Assembly: GCA_949358305.1 (NCBI GenBank)
Contig: OX442315.1
Location: 12,924,427 to 12,988,426 of the forward strand
Length of the DNA stretch: 64,000 nt
From: Strigamia acuminata
Lineage: Eukaryota; Arthropoda; Chilopoda; Geophilomorpha; Linotaeniidae
Direction: 5' to 3'
Of this stretch, positions 20,801 to 32,800 are shown piece by piece. Under the pieces are notes generated by a model. It was not told where the DNA came from, did not search any database, and worked only from the letters and a program-made list of their open reading frames with translations. Position 1 is the first letter of the stretch, and the number at the start of each line of letters is the position of its first letter. Both the position numbers and the translations under genes were made by a program.

Positions 20801-23800
20801 GACGGACCTGACGGGTGGCGTTCGGCACAGCAAGCGCTTTGGTTTACCCGCCACTTCGAACAGGGCGGGTCCTTGCGGGGATATCTCCGCAGGCATCGGT
20901 GGCGGAATCGGAACTCCGCTCGTCGGCGAGATCACCATTTCTACATCCTCTGCCGATTCTTCCGTCTGGATGGTCAAGGCGCGCAGTTGTTGGGTAGGCG
21001 CCGCTGTCCAGGTGGCGGAGGTATAACGAAACGCCGTGCTTCGCAACTTGTACCCCTCAAATTCGGGGTTTACCACATCCCTGGTTAGCTCGTACCGAGT
21101 CAACACAGGGTCGGGCAGAATGGAGCTCCACTCTGCGAGGAGTGCACGGGGAACCTGTACACCCTCTCTGTCCACGACAGACCATGCGGCCATCGCCTGA
21201 CGCCCTTCTCCGAAGAGTGCTGGGGTTAGCAGCTGCATCATGACCTTGGTCAATGATAGCTGTAGGCTGCGACGATTCACTGGATTCGATCGCTCCGAAT
21301 CCGCAGTGAAGGCACACGAGAGCTTACTCATCATCGCCGTTGCCCATTCGATGAAATATCGCTGGGCCTGATCCACACCTCGCAAGGCGGGCGCGGAGAC
21401 TCTTGGGTCTTCCATCACGAAGCGAAACGCTGAGAGCTCGGAGATAGTCGGATTGGCGGCTTCTCTCGCGAGTCGCGCTTCTTCGTCTCGCCTCTCGAAA
21501 AACAGGGCCGAGGAACCGGATCGGGGTTGGCTCGGCCTGTAAATGCCGGTCAAATTGGCTCGACATTCCTGCGCAATGCTCTGTCCAACGGGGAGAGGGA
21601 CTGAGCGGTCGGTGGGTAAATCCGGCGGATCGCTCGAATTCAACAACGACGGCGGCGGCAGGTTCGGAGGCGGCTGCGTCTTGGTCGGCAGCGTCGGCGT
21701 CGGCAGCGGTGGTGTTGGCTGCGTCGGCGGTGGTGGCGTCTCCGTCGTCTGCACTCCAGTCATTGCGACTTGGAGCGCCGGGAGATGTTGTCCGGAGCCT
21801 GAAGGCTGCACGATGGCGGTTGGCATGCCATCGGGTCGTGGTCGCGAATTAATGTAGTCTGCGAGCCACCTTGCCACCTCGTGTGGGGTCACCTTCCCGT
21901 CGGTGACAACACCCATCTTCCTGGCGTGTTTCATCGCGGGATCGAAACGTGTCAGTTTCGTCCGCTTCATCTGAGTCAGAATCTCGCGAAGGTCCCGCGT
22001 ATCTGCCGCTGGGACGTTTCGCTCACCTGACTGGCTACCACCTCGTCGACCCGCTCTCTTGGAGGCGTAGGCGGGTTCGGGGATGGGACGGCCCCGAGCT
22101 TCGCACCTCGCGAAGTATCGCTCTTTGCGATCTTTTTTCCGCTGCTCGCGATGAGTCAGCGGACGTCTAGAAGTGCTGGGACGAGAGACTCGCTCTTCGT
22201 CACCAGACATCCAAACCTCCTTGCACTCCTTACCGTCTTTAATCTGACGGTTTATGAAAATTCGCGGTCGGGAATACTGCGAAGGGTCACGCACCGTACT
22301 AGTGGATGGCCCAGCTTCGTTGCCTTCAGTCGTGTTTTGAGCGACACGCTGCTTCTTGGTTGTCGCTGGGGAACGCGACTGGCTGTCCCCGGCGCCTTTG
22401 GAGCGCTTGCGCTTCCGCGGGTAGCTGCTCTTGGGCCCCAAAATCCCCAGGTAGTGGAGCTGCCACATCTCGGCTTGGGACGTCAAAATTCCCATCCGAG
22501 GTCTCCACTGGGGCGTACTCTCTCCCAATCGCAGCCTCTCAAACCACAGATGAATATCATCCGCGGTCATCCCCTCGTTTTGGAGGATGCGCTCGGCCAC
22601 TGCCGTAGCGGTATCCACCAGCTGTTGTCTATAATGCTGGTAGATGGCCTCACGGGCCTCTTCTGTCTCGGCTGCTCGCCACGCATGCAGCACGTGTTCC
22701 TCCGCCGGGTTGCCAGTGTACTGACTTGACAATCCGGGGTGGAAAATCGGCGATTTCGGGTCATCGTCACGAGCTAACTCTGTGGCGATGCCTTCGCGCA
22801 TTCCCTCCGGGAACGTATCCAGGAGCGTGCAGTCTCGTACCCAACGTCGGGCGATGCATCGGGAATGTAGTATTCGCAGGCGCCAAGGGTCGGCGTCTTC
22901 GCCGAAACATCGTCGGTAAAAATCGGGCAGCGCGCCTCGAAATATCCCGCCACGAGTGATGCAAGCGGGGTCTAATGGTCCCCATGTTTTACGTAGTGCC
23001 ATCTGGAAGGATGGAGAAATAAACAATTAATAAAAAGTTAATATTTAAATACGTAGATAAATGGTTGGTTTCGAGGGACGTTGCCAGTACGTGCAGCCGT
23101 CCGTCGAGACCGATTCCTGTCTATCGGTGCAAACGTAGGACGAATTGTCCCTCGTCGGATAGAAAAAGAGAAGTCATCACGTGAAAAATCTGTCTCATGT
23201 CCAAAACGCACAGCGAGACGGAATCGAGCCTTTAATCTGGATTCTTATCATCAGATTTTACTTCAAATTAATTCTAACATTAATTAGAACATTACTAATA
23301 ATTAAATTAATAATTATCAGTCATTCGTAAAAAGAATTCGTCGGGTGTAAATTATTACTAAAATCGCACAATAAATGTGCTTGTCGAAATGTTATTAAAT
23401 AAATAAACCTAATAAAGAATTATTCCGAAGTCGGACTTTGTCTAATTTTTAAAAAAGTTAAAGTCAAATTAAATTTATCCAACACACCGAAAAATTCATC
23501 GTACGAATGTTAAGTTGCATCAATTTGATGCGTCAAATTACTTGTGGAGAAAAAATATTCTTTTACAGAATATTCTCCCCTTGTCATAAAATTATCTATG
23601 GCTCGAGCCCATTGTCTCGCTCGTGACTCAAGTCATGAGGAATTTTCGAGACGCGAGGCGACGTGAAGTCTGCGCTCGCACCTCGAAAACAAATTAACAA
23701 GGAAAAAAAATACGATCGTGTGAGCGATCGCGGTTAATAATTAATTATACGCTATTTCGAGTGCAAAGCACTCATGTCAGGTATTAGTCAACAAAATTTC

Positions 23801-26800
23801 TTCTTCAGCAGCACGGAACTAGTTCTCATGTGCCGATGCCGACTTCTACCTGATCGGGATGGACTTGGTTTACATCGCGGTCCCAGTTTTCCTCGTCCTC
23901 GTGCTCTATGGCCAGCACGTCGTTCTCTTCCTCGTCCATGGCGAGGAGCGCGCACAAAAAGCTCAATCACGATTGAAAAAAGGATGATAAAACTATCTCA
24001 AAAAACTCGATAAAAACGTTAAAAACGAGGATCACGCACGAATGCAGCGATCAGCTGTGAAAAGCGGAAGTTCGTGTGAACACGAGGTAATCGCGATGGA
24101 TTCTGGGTAATATACTCCAGAACCCGGGTGTTTGAGACTAGTGCGCACCTACCCGTGCGCATGTTACGCTACGGGTCTCCTTTGTTCTCACTCCCGTGCG
24201 CGATTGCTGCTACGGGGTCTTTTGCACGCGGTATCCGACCCGTGCCGATAATTTTGCTACGGGTCCCGCGTTTCCACGCCATCTCGTGACGCGAATTCGA
24301 CCGATATCCGCTTTGTTGGACTTAGCGAAATTTTCTGCGACGTGATGGCTTGCACTATCGGTCGATTACATTTATTTTTAGTGCCGCCATCGACTCGTAA
24401 TTTATTTTACTTCTTTCCTACGACCTTTCCGCCTTTTATGAACGGATTATCTCTTTTTGGTCGCAGGTTACGGATCGAGGCAGGTACGATATTTTTTGTT
24501 GTTTTTTGTGTCTGTACCTCCTCATTATTGTTTTCTTTTTTATCCGTGTTTTTTGTGTTTGTTTCAGGAGTTTCTCCTGTTTCCCCCCCGACCAAAATTG
24601 GATCCGGAACGGATTCAACGATCTCGTTGACCGGAGGTGAAGGGGCGTCGAAATACTCCTCGTTGTCACTTGGCGGTGCTTTTTCCGACTCGCCAGCGAA
24701 CATATCGACGATTTGGCCGTCAGTTTTAGACTTGACTTGGCCCTTGGCCCACATTTCTTGCGGGAATTCCGGAATGTACGGAGTTAACTCTCGTACTTGT
24801 ATCGACTTATGCTCGGTATTGTCCTCGAGCTTACGTAATTTATACGCGTTACCGCCATGCTTGCCGATGATCACATATGGACCATCTCTCTTGTCGGCCA
24901 AGCTGGCGGTGATTCCTCTCGCTGCATTTGAGAGGGTGTGTGCATCTTTCCACACCAAATCATTGATCTCGAAATTCACGAATTTTCCACCGCTTTTATC
25001 TTGTAAAATGCGGTCGCGCATGTTAAAAATGTGCGCCATCATATGCTTGTATGTGTTCGAAATTGTTTGCTCCAATTTATACACATACTCATGTGGTTTC
25101 TCTGGGTCCACCACATTTACCGACTCTGCCACTCGTGGGTCCCAAGGCACTCGTAGCTCTCGGGCGAAGTTGAGGTAGGCCGGAGAAAAATCTCTCGTCC
25201 TCGAGACTGTTGTTCGTATGCTGAACGCGATCTCCCTCAAGTATTCATCCCACCTATTGTGGATGTCAGTGAATATGCTTAGTGCATATTTAATGTCCCT
25301 GTTGAGTCGCTCAACGGGATTTGTTCTGGGATTGTAGGTCGAAGTATGTGACGCCACAATCCCGAATTTCTCACAAAACTTACCCCAAATTTTCGAGATA
25401 AATTGGGGTCCGTTATCGGATATTATTTTACGTGGAAATCCGTAACGTAACGCCACGTCGTAGATACATTCAACGATTTTCTCTGCTGAAGGTCTAGCGA
25501 CGGCGTACAACTCGGGCCAACGAGTTGCCACGTCCATTATAACGATAATGTACGCATTTTTATTTCCCGTAACGGGTTTTGGGCCCATCACATCGACACT
25601 TAAACAATCAAAAGGCGCGTAAGGCCCTAAGAAAATAGTTTCGAATGGTGATTTACTCCTCGGCTTGCACGCTTGACATCGCTGACATTGGTGGACAAAA
25701 AGAGCAATATCTTTTTTCATCCCTGTCCAGTGAAAAAGCTGTGTAGCACGATAGAGTGTTCTGCTTACTCCCGCATGGCTCGCAAGCGGGTGCCCGTGTA
25801 ACAACCACAGCACGCGACCGATTAAGGAAGCAGGTATTACTACCTTTACTGCGGTGTCCGATTCACTCAAGTCATCTTGGTGATTTGGGTGATGTTTCAC
25901 TAAAAGGCCGTCATCCAATAGGTAATCTATGGATTCGTGTGCATAACGACGCTTCTGCCTTCTGGTTAAGTTGGGCGGATATCTTCCTGTCAGTACGAAT
26001 CTAGCTCTGTCCTGACATTTTTTGTCTAATTTTTGTTGCACAATTATTTCCTCCCTTGTTGGGGGATTGCTTTTCATTTGCTTGCCGACACGAGCGTGGA
26101 AGGCGCTTAGAAGCGGGTCATTTATTCTCCGCTCTAGCTTAAATTCCTTCTTTGCGTTTGGGTAATTGTCAGCAGCTGGTTGGTATAACCGCGTCCAGAA
26201 TCCACAGAATTTTACGTCTGCCGGAGACGCGGTGGGAATTTCATTCATCTTCCTTAAATCCCAACGGTGACAACTCGTAGGGCAATAAATGATGCGGGAG
26301 TCATCCTCGCCATCATCGTCAGCGTCGATTGGATCTGACACTGGTGCCCGTGACAGAGCGTCAGCCACGACGTTATATTTGCCGGGCTTGTATTGAATGG
26401 TCAAGTCGCATGCCATCAGTTCTAACTGCCATCTGGCTAGTCGACCGGCTGGCTCTTTTAATTTCATCAGCCATTGTAACGCTTGATGATCTGTGTGGAC
26501 CACAAATTTGGTATATTCGAGATAATCTCTGAATTTCCTTATGGCCCACACAACGGCCAAACACTCCAACTCGGTGGCATTGTAATTCTTTTCAGCGCCT
26601 TGGAGTTTGCGACTTATAAACATGCACGGCAGGTCTTGTTCGACTCCGTCGCGCACGTGTGTTTGGAGCAACGCCGCTCCTAACCCAACTCTGCTGGCGT
26701 CCGTGTGTAATATGAACGGCCGGTTTAAGTCGGGTAGAGGCATTACGCCGACTTCCGTCAGCATCCTCTTTATTGCATTAAATGCGATGTTGCACTCATT

Positions 26801-29800
26801 TGACCATACAAATTCGTTTTCATTCTTCAGGAGGTCGGTAACTGGGGCTGCCACTTCAGCTAGACCCGGTAGCAACCTGCCGAAGAAGTTTATCATTCCC
26901 ATAAACCGTTGGACACCTTTAACGTCCTCGGGTGGTGGGAAACGATTAATCGCATCGATTTTTTCGGGGCCAATAGCTAAACCATTGACTCCAATGCGAT
27001 AACCCAGGAAGGCAAGCTCCTTTCGACAGAACTTGCTCTTGCCCGGATGCACGTGTAACCCAGCTTTTGCCAGCCGGGTGAGCACTTGGTCGATGTGCTC
27101 AATGTGCTCTTCGAATGTTTTAGAGGCAATAACTATGTCATCTAGGTATGCCCACACAAACTGATGCAGGATATCACCCAATACGCTTTCGATTAGTCTC
27201 TGAAAGGTACTGGGAGCATTCACTAAACCAAATGGCATGACGTTGAACATCAACCGTCCAATTGGCGAGTAAAATGCTGTTTTTAACTTATCCTCTGGCC
27301 TCATCTCAACTTGCCAGTATCCCTTCGACAGATCCATCGTCGTAACCCAAGAAAAGGGGCTAAGCTCTCTCAAAATGGATTCGATAGACGGCATCTGTAT
27401 GGGATCTATTTCTGTCACCGCGTTTAATGGGCGGTAATCAATGCATAGGCGTGGGTCCGAGCCCGGGCGCATCACGAGCACAACTCGCGTCGCGTATTCT
27501 CCCTGGGCCTCGGAGACAATGCCACTGTCTAGCATTTCTTGGCACATTTTTTGCACTATTTCACGTTTTTGCGGGTTCATTCCCTTATACGCAACTCGTA
27601 TAGGTTTATTATCCGTCAATTTAATTTCGTGAATAGCCCTATTCGTTCGGCCCGGTTTTTTCGACAGGATCCCCTCATATTTAAGTAGGACCCTTCGTAG
27701 GGCTGCCGCTTCGTTTAATTCTAAAGCGGCGTCGGCGACAAGCGTTTCCACTACATTGTCCCGTTGCAATTCTGTTACGAATGCTTTAAAATCGTAATCT
27801 TGAACGAATTTCTTTAGGCCTTTCTCCCACTGTGTCTTGTCGGCCGCTTCTTTTACAAGAGCTGGTGGCACGACAATTGCGGGTCTTTCCTTATCATTTC
27901 TGATATAATTCCAAGATTTCGTTATTGGATTGGGTTGTATTTCCATTGACGCCATGAGGTCTAAGCCCAACAGAAAAATTCTGTCGCATGTGGGCAGGAC
28001 CAGGAAAGGGTGCTGTTCTACTCCTCCGAGCCACTCCATGGTCAATAATATAACTCCTTTTGGACGCGCCATTCCGTTGGCGGTTTTTAGACGTATATTT
28101 TTATTAACGCCTTTTATCTTATCGGTGAGACCCAATGATGCTACTATGTCTTCGGAAACGAACGAGCGATCTGCTCCCGAGTCTAGTAGTCCCATAATTT
28201 TTTCACGTTCTATTGTCATGGGCAACATGCATAGGCGGTTGGTGTATTCGACCGCCACGTTGCACATGAAAACACGAAATTCTTCTGTGTCTTCGACTAC
28301 TTGAGGTAATTCTTCAAGCAGTAGGTTCGGTTCTTCCGCCTCAGCCTCAGCGTTTGCGGTAATTACCTGCAAAGCGTTGTTGGCCCTGTCTTGAATTTGG
28401 GCGTTAGCTATGTCACTACCCATTTCTTTGACTGGTGGCGGCTTATCGAACCCTTTGTTAAACCCCTTCTTCTTCATGAATGGCGCAGACGGTCGAGAAA
28501 TTATTTCTTCGCCGCCTGCGCTGACTCGTTTTTTGACTCGTTTTTTGCCATGGCGAGTTTAATCTCTGCCATCTGCTTCATTATCGCGTCAAACTTAGCG
28601 TCTTCTTTCGCTGTTCTTGGGCACTCATTGGAGTAGTGGCCCGGTTGGTTACACTTGAAACAGCGAATATTTGATTTGTCTCTTGGGGCTTCAGTCGATT
28701 TTTTCTTTTCAGGGTCTGCTTTCGACGGTGGCGTGTAATTTTTCCGAAAATACTTCGGAATTCGACCGGCATTTGGTTTTAACCTGGCGCGAAATTCTTC
28801 TACCGCTCTATCTCGATGGATGAGATGTACTAGCGGTCCTTCCTCATCGCAACCCGTTGATAAGGTATCGCGATAGCTTCGTATTTCTTCGTCCGTCGAA
28901 TAATCGTCTTTTTCTTCTTTTTCGTCTGATTTTCCGACATTTTGTTCGGCTTCCTCCCCCTCCTTGACCTCCTCCAGTGTCGCTTGCATGGCTGACGCTG
29001 TCGGTGCCTTTTTAGGGGCGGCCAAAGGGTTGGAAGGCAGCGGGGATGTCAGTTTATTTTTTATTTGCAAACCAACGCTAGCTTCTGCCAGCTCCATTAT
29101 ACCGCTAAGATATTCAGTAGGGCGCATAATCTTATCTGTCGCCCCATATCTTTCCGCACTCAACTTGAGACGTTTTGCGGTCGCTGCTTTCTCCGCTTCT
29201 GGTAAAGCGGAATAATATCTCTTCTCGATATCTATCGTGTTCTCGAACAGGAAGGCGCTCATCTCCTCGTAGCTACCTCCTGTCGGTGCCCTTTCTTCAA
29301 GTAGCACCCTTTGCGAGTATTCCGACAAACCGCCGAGAAAGAAAAGGTTGAATCCCGTGGCGTGAAATTCCATCGGGGCCTTTTCGAACAACAATCTGGC
29401 GCGAATGTCGTAATCCATTATGGTTTCACCAGGCATCTGGCGAAGACCTCGCATCTTTCGGCTCACCTCTTCGGGTGTCTCGCCGTAGCGCAGGTCGAAT
29501 CTCATTAAAAAGTCGTCCCAATTGACGCCTTTCAATCCTTGGTACCACTCACGTGCCGAGCCTGTCATTAGCTCGACAATACCGTGGGTGAGCATGTCTC
29601 CTACGGTGGCTTTAGTGGCAGTCTTAATTCGAATTACTTCGTCAAGGAAGCGATCTCCCGCTTTCCATGACCCGTCGAAACGGTTCTGAATATAAAATTG
29701 CCACCTAATATTCCCGGTAACACTCATGGTGTCACGTCGGGAGACAGCGTATTTTTTCTTTACGCGGTCGCCAGTGCTACGATTACGATCGTTTCGTTTG

Positions 29801-32800
29801 CTCAGATCGATTCCCTCGGCCTTCAACGAGCCGAGTAGGGCTCTTCCAAGCTCTCCCATCGTATACTGCCGACCCGTCGAATCGGTAAACGCGCTTTGTC
29901 GGGGAAGGTCCTGAAACTCCTCCCGTCGGTGGTCGCTATTTTCCGATCGACGTCGTTTCTCTCTATCGCGCGGAGAGTTGGATCTCTTCCGGCGATTACT
30001 TGATTTCTCCTTTCGTCTGTCGTCGTTGGATGAGGGGTCGGAGCTGGGGTCGGGAGACGGTGAGCGGCGTGGCGGGTTGCGCCGTGAAGAGTTTGACTCT
30101 TTCCGGCCCCTACGACGGTCGTCACGTTCCCTTTCCCTGCGTTCATCGCGTTCTCTTTCCCTTCGTCTTTCTCCGGAACCTCTCTCCGAATCGTGATGAC
30201 TGGGTGCATTTGACTCCAGTCCATCTGACGACGAATCACTATTTCCGTAGTGATAATATTTCGGTCTTTCATCGCGTTTGCCTTCTTCTCGCGAAGAGGT
30301 GCGATCATGCGATTGTCTCCTTGACGACTCGTCGTCTTTAAGGATGGGCACTGGTTGTTGCCACTCAGTCCCTTGCGGATTATCTTGCTGTTGGCTTGTG
30401 AGAGCTTGCTCTTCATTTCGCCTAGCATTATTAGCGTTGATTAACCGCGTTATCGCATTATTTGTGGCTGAATCGAGAGCTTGCATGCGGGGCCGAGTTT
30501 GTTGTTCTCTGGCCGACGCATCTCTCTTGCGCGGAGTAGCTGGTGTTGCCCTCTCCGGCTGGGGTTTGGGTTTGGCCTTCGGCGTGCGCTTTGGGTCTCC
30601 CTCTAGGCTCTCGTCGGACAGCTCGGATGAACTGACCTCTGGTTTGCGAACGGATTTCGGGTCATCTCGTCGCAATCTGGCCATAAATGCTCGCTCTGCT
30701 TCTTGTTGCGAGTGGAAAGCATATCGATGTGCTCTCAGGGCTCGGTCAACTATTTCTACCTCCTCGGGAGTAGTCGGATTGGGCTGGGTTCTGCCGTACT
30801 CGAGAGCTTGCGCTTCTCTTTCCGCCAGCTTCCTCCGTCTCTCGCGAATGGCTTGTCGAGCCTCATTCTCTGCATCCGCTTCAAATTGAGCGGAATCAAC
30901 CAATTGTTGAGCGTGTGCACCTTCAACAATGGTGATTTGTGGGGATACACTGTGCGCTTTTAAAGCTGCACGTACGATTTGTAACGTTTCGTACACGGTA
31001 ATCTTCCCCGTCGGAAGGGTGTATCTCACTCCCTCCGCTTGTGCCAACTGCATCGCATCAATCAAGGTGCCCGAGACGCTGTAAGGCTGGCTTGAAACAC
31101 GCTTGACAGAGGACGAGTTGGACTTGTGCCCTTCAGACACTACCGAGGCTGGTCGACTGTGCGTAACTGGCGTGTTTAGTGCCGAATTAGCGGTCGTATT
31201 TGAGGCCGTCTTTTGTATCGGAGACGCTGCTTTCGGACTGCCCACCTCGGTGTCGTGCGTTAGACGAGGCGATTGGTTACGGGATAAAACCTCGTTTCCG
31301 CTCGTCTCGCCGTCACGGTTAGAACGCGGCAGTTTGGAGTGAGATTGCTCTTCACCCCGCTCTGTCTCGTCCAATCGCTGCCTCGTCTCGGTGCGAGACG
31401 GGTGCGATGCCTCGGATGCGCTTCTACGATCGGGTTTAGGCTTACGCCGTTTTTGCCTCGCTTCGTGCGCTGAGGCTTTGGGTAAGGGACCTCCAGATCG
31501 CAAGTGATAGTCGGCGCCTTTACGACTGCCGGCTCTCTTGTTTGCGTCGGAGTCGGAATCTGTTACTCGGGTATTATCTGCCATTTCTTGCTTTGGGTAT
31601 GATGTAATCACAGGTTAGAATCAGTTATTCGACTTGATCCCGGACAGGCCCCCACGTGTCGCGCTCAACTCTAACCGTCGCTAACTCGTGGGTTGATTAC
31701 TTAATTCGACTAACTCACTACCGCTTTGCTCAAGCGGTTTACCCAAAGAAATGATTACACAGATATAAAAGGTAAAATATAATATAGATTTATTCTGCGG
31801 GGCAATGTACAGATATATCTTATATATATATCTATAAAGGGTAAGTAAAATGTAAATCGGAATGGGTGATGGGAAATGGAAAGGCAAAGGTAAGATGAAA
31901 GCTGGCTGGAATCGGCGAGGTCGTCTGTTGTCTCGTGCGTGTCCAAGATGGCGTCCTCGTTGTAGCAACGTGATGTCGTCTTGGGCCGGCGTGGCAATAT
32001 GGCGTCCTCGGCTCGTCTCTGGCTGGTCCTTCGGGCTCACGCTGGTCGGGCGCGAGTGAATGCTTAGTTAAAAGGCTTACTTCGGTCTGTTGTCTAGGTT
32101 TTTGTGTGGTGTCCGGCGATCACACAGCGGCGGACTCTTCTGGCTCCCGGCGGTCACACAGCGGCGGGAACGCTCGTCGTGGTTTTACTGCAGTTTAGGC
32201 TTGTGCGACCGTTTGTCTGCACAACTCGCTAAACTGGAGTGGTTTTTACTATTTCTAGCTGGTGTGCTAAAATAGTGTGGTAATCTTATCTCGCAGGTTA
32301 CTCTGCGGAGTTTGACACTGACCAAACGTACTCACGGTAAATTGTCCTTTGTCCTTGGTCAATCCCAGTATATTTACTTGGGCCTGATCTTGTAGGACGA
32401 CGGGTTTTACGTGTGTTTCTCGTTTGATGGTTGTGTTGGTTCTGCCCGCTCAGTGCAAGGCACATTCCTTTGCACAAAGCGGGGTTGACAGGTGACCGGA
32501 ATCACCCAATGGTGGGGTGGACGAGCCATCCCCACTCCCTCAGGGCAGACGCCTGTCCATTGACTAGATGTCAATGCACTGAGGGAAGGGAGACGCGCTT
32601 GCGGCTCCCCTTACACCCGAAACGAGGTCACGAGAGAAACTCTTCGTTGACCCCGGTCCAGTCGGGTCACAACACACTGCGCGGATTTGAGCGTGCGGAC
32701 TGCGTATCCGCAAAGTAGATGAGAGCGGGTTCACACTACCATCGCAAATCTCTAGCCGTTTTTAGTCCAAACAATCCCACAATTCCTAAACCAAAGATGG

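Larger units (their letters stand above)
19183..32674 (-). mobile_element. E2: Ty3-like LTR retrotransposon with a third ORF
   Basis: 13.5 kb, minus strand. Two 1018-bp LTRs (31657-32674 is the 5' LTR, 19183-20200 the 3' LTR) appear identical, with an exact 4-bp duplication CACT (19179-19182, 32675-32678). Reading on the minus strand: LTR, primer-binding site, gag, pol in the -1 frame, about 1.4 kb non-coding, a third ORF, purine tract, LTR. The order RT-RNase H-integrase places it in Ty3. All three ORFs are open, so it may be active. It lies in the same orientation as gene B inside intron 6, and its LTR signals could compete with host transcription. Confidence 0.95.

Noticed and set aside
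20237-23002. Third ORF of E2 as a retroviral envelope gene
   Set aside because: No signal peptide, transmembrane segment, furin-like site or glycosylation-rich ectodomain is visible; only position and the splice acceptor resemble env.
24342-25178. 278-codon plus-strand ORF
   Set aside because: It is antisense to the well-supported E2 pol C-terminus and is hydrophobic low-complexity sequence.
30278-30889. 203-codon plus-strand ORF
   Set aside because: Antisense to the charged repetitive part of E2 gag, which produces long Ser/Arg-rich mirror frames.
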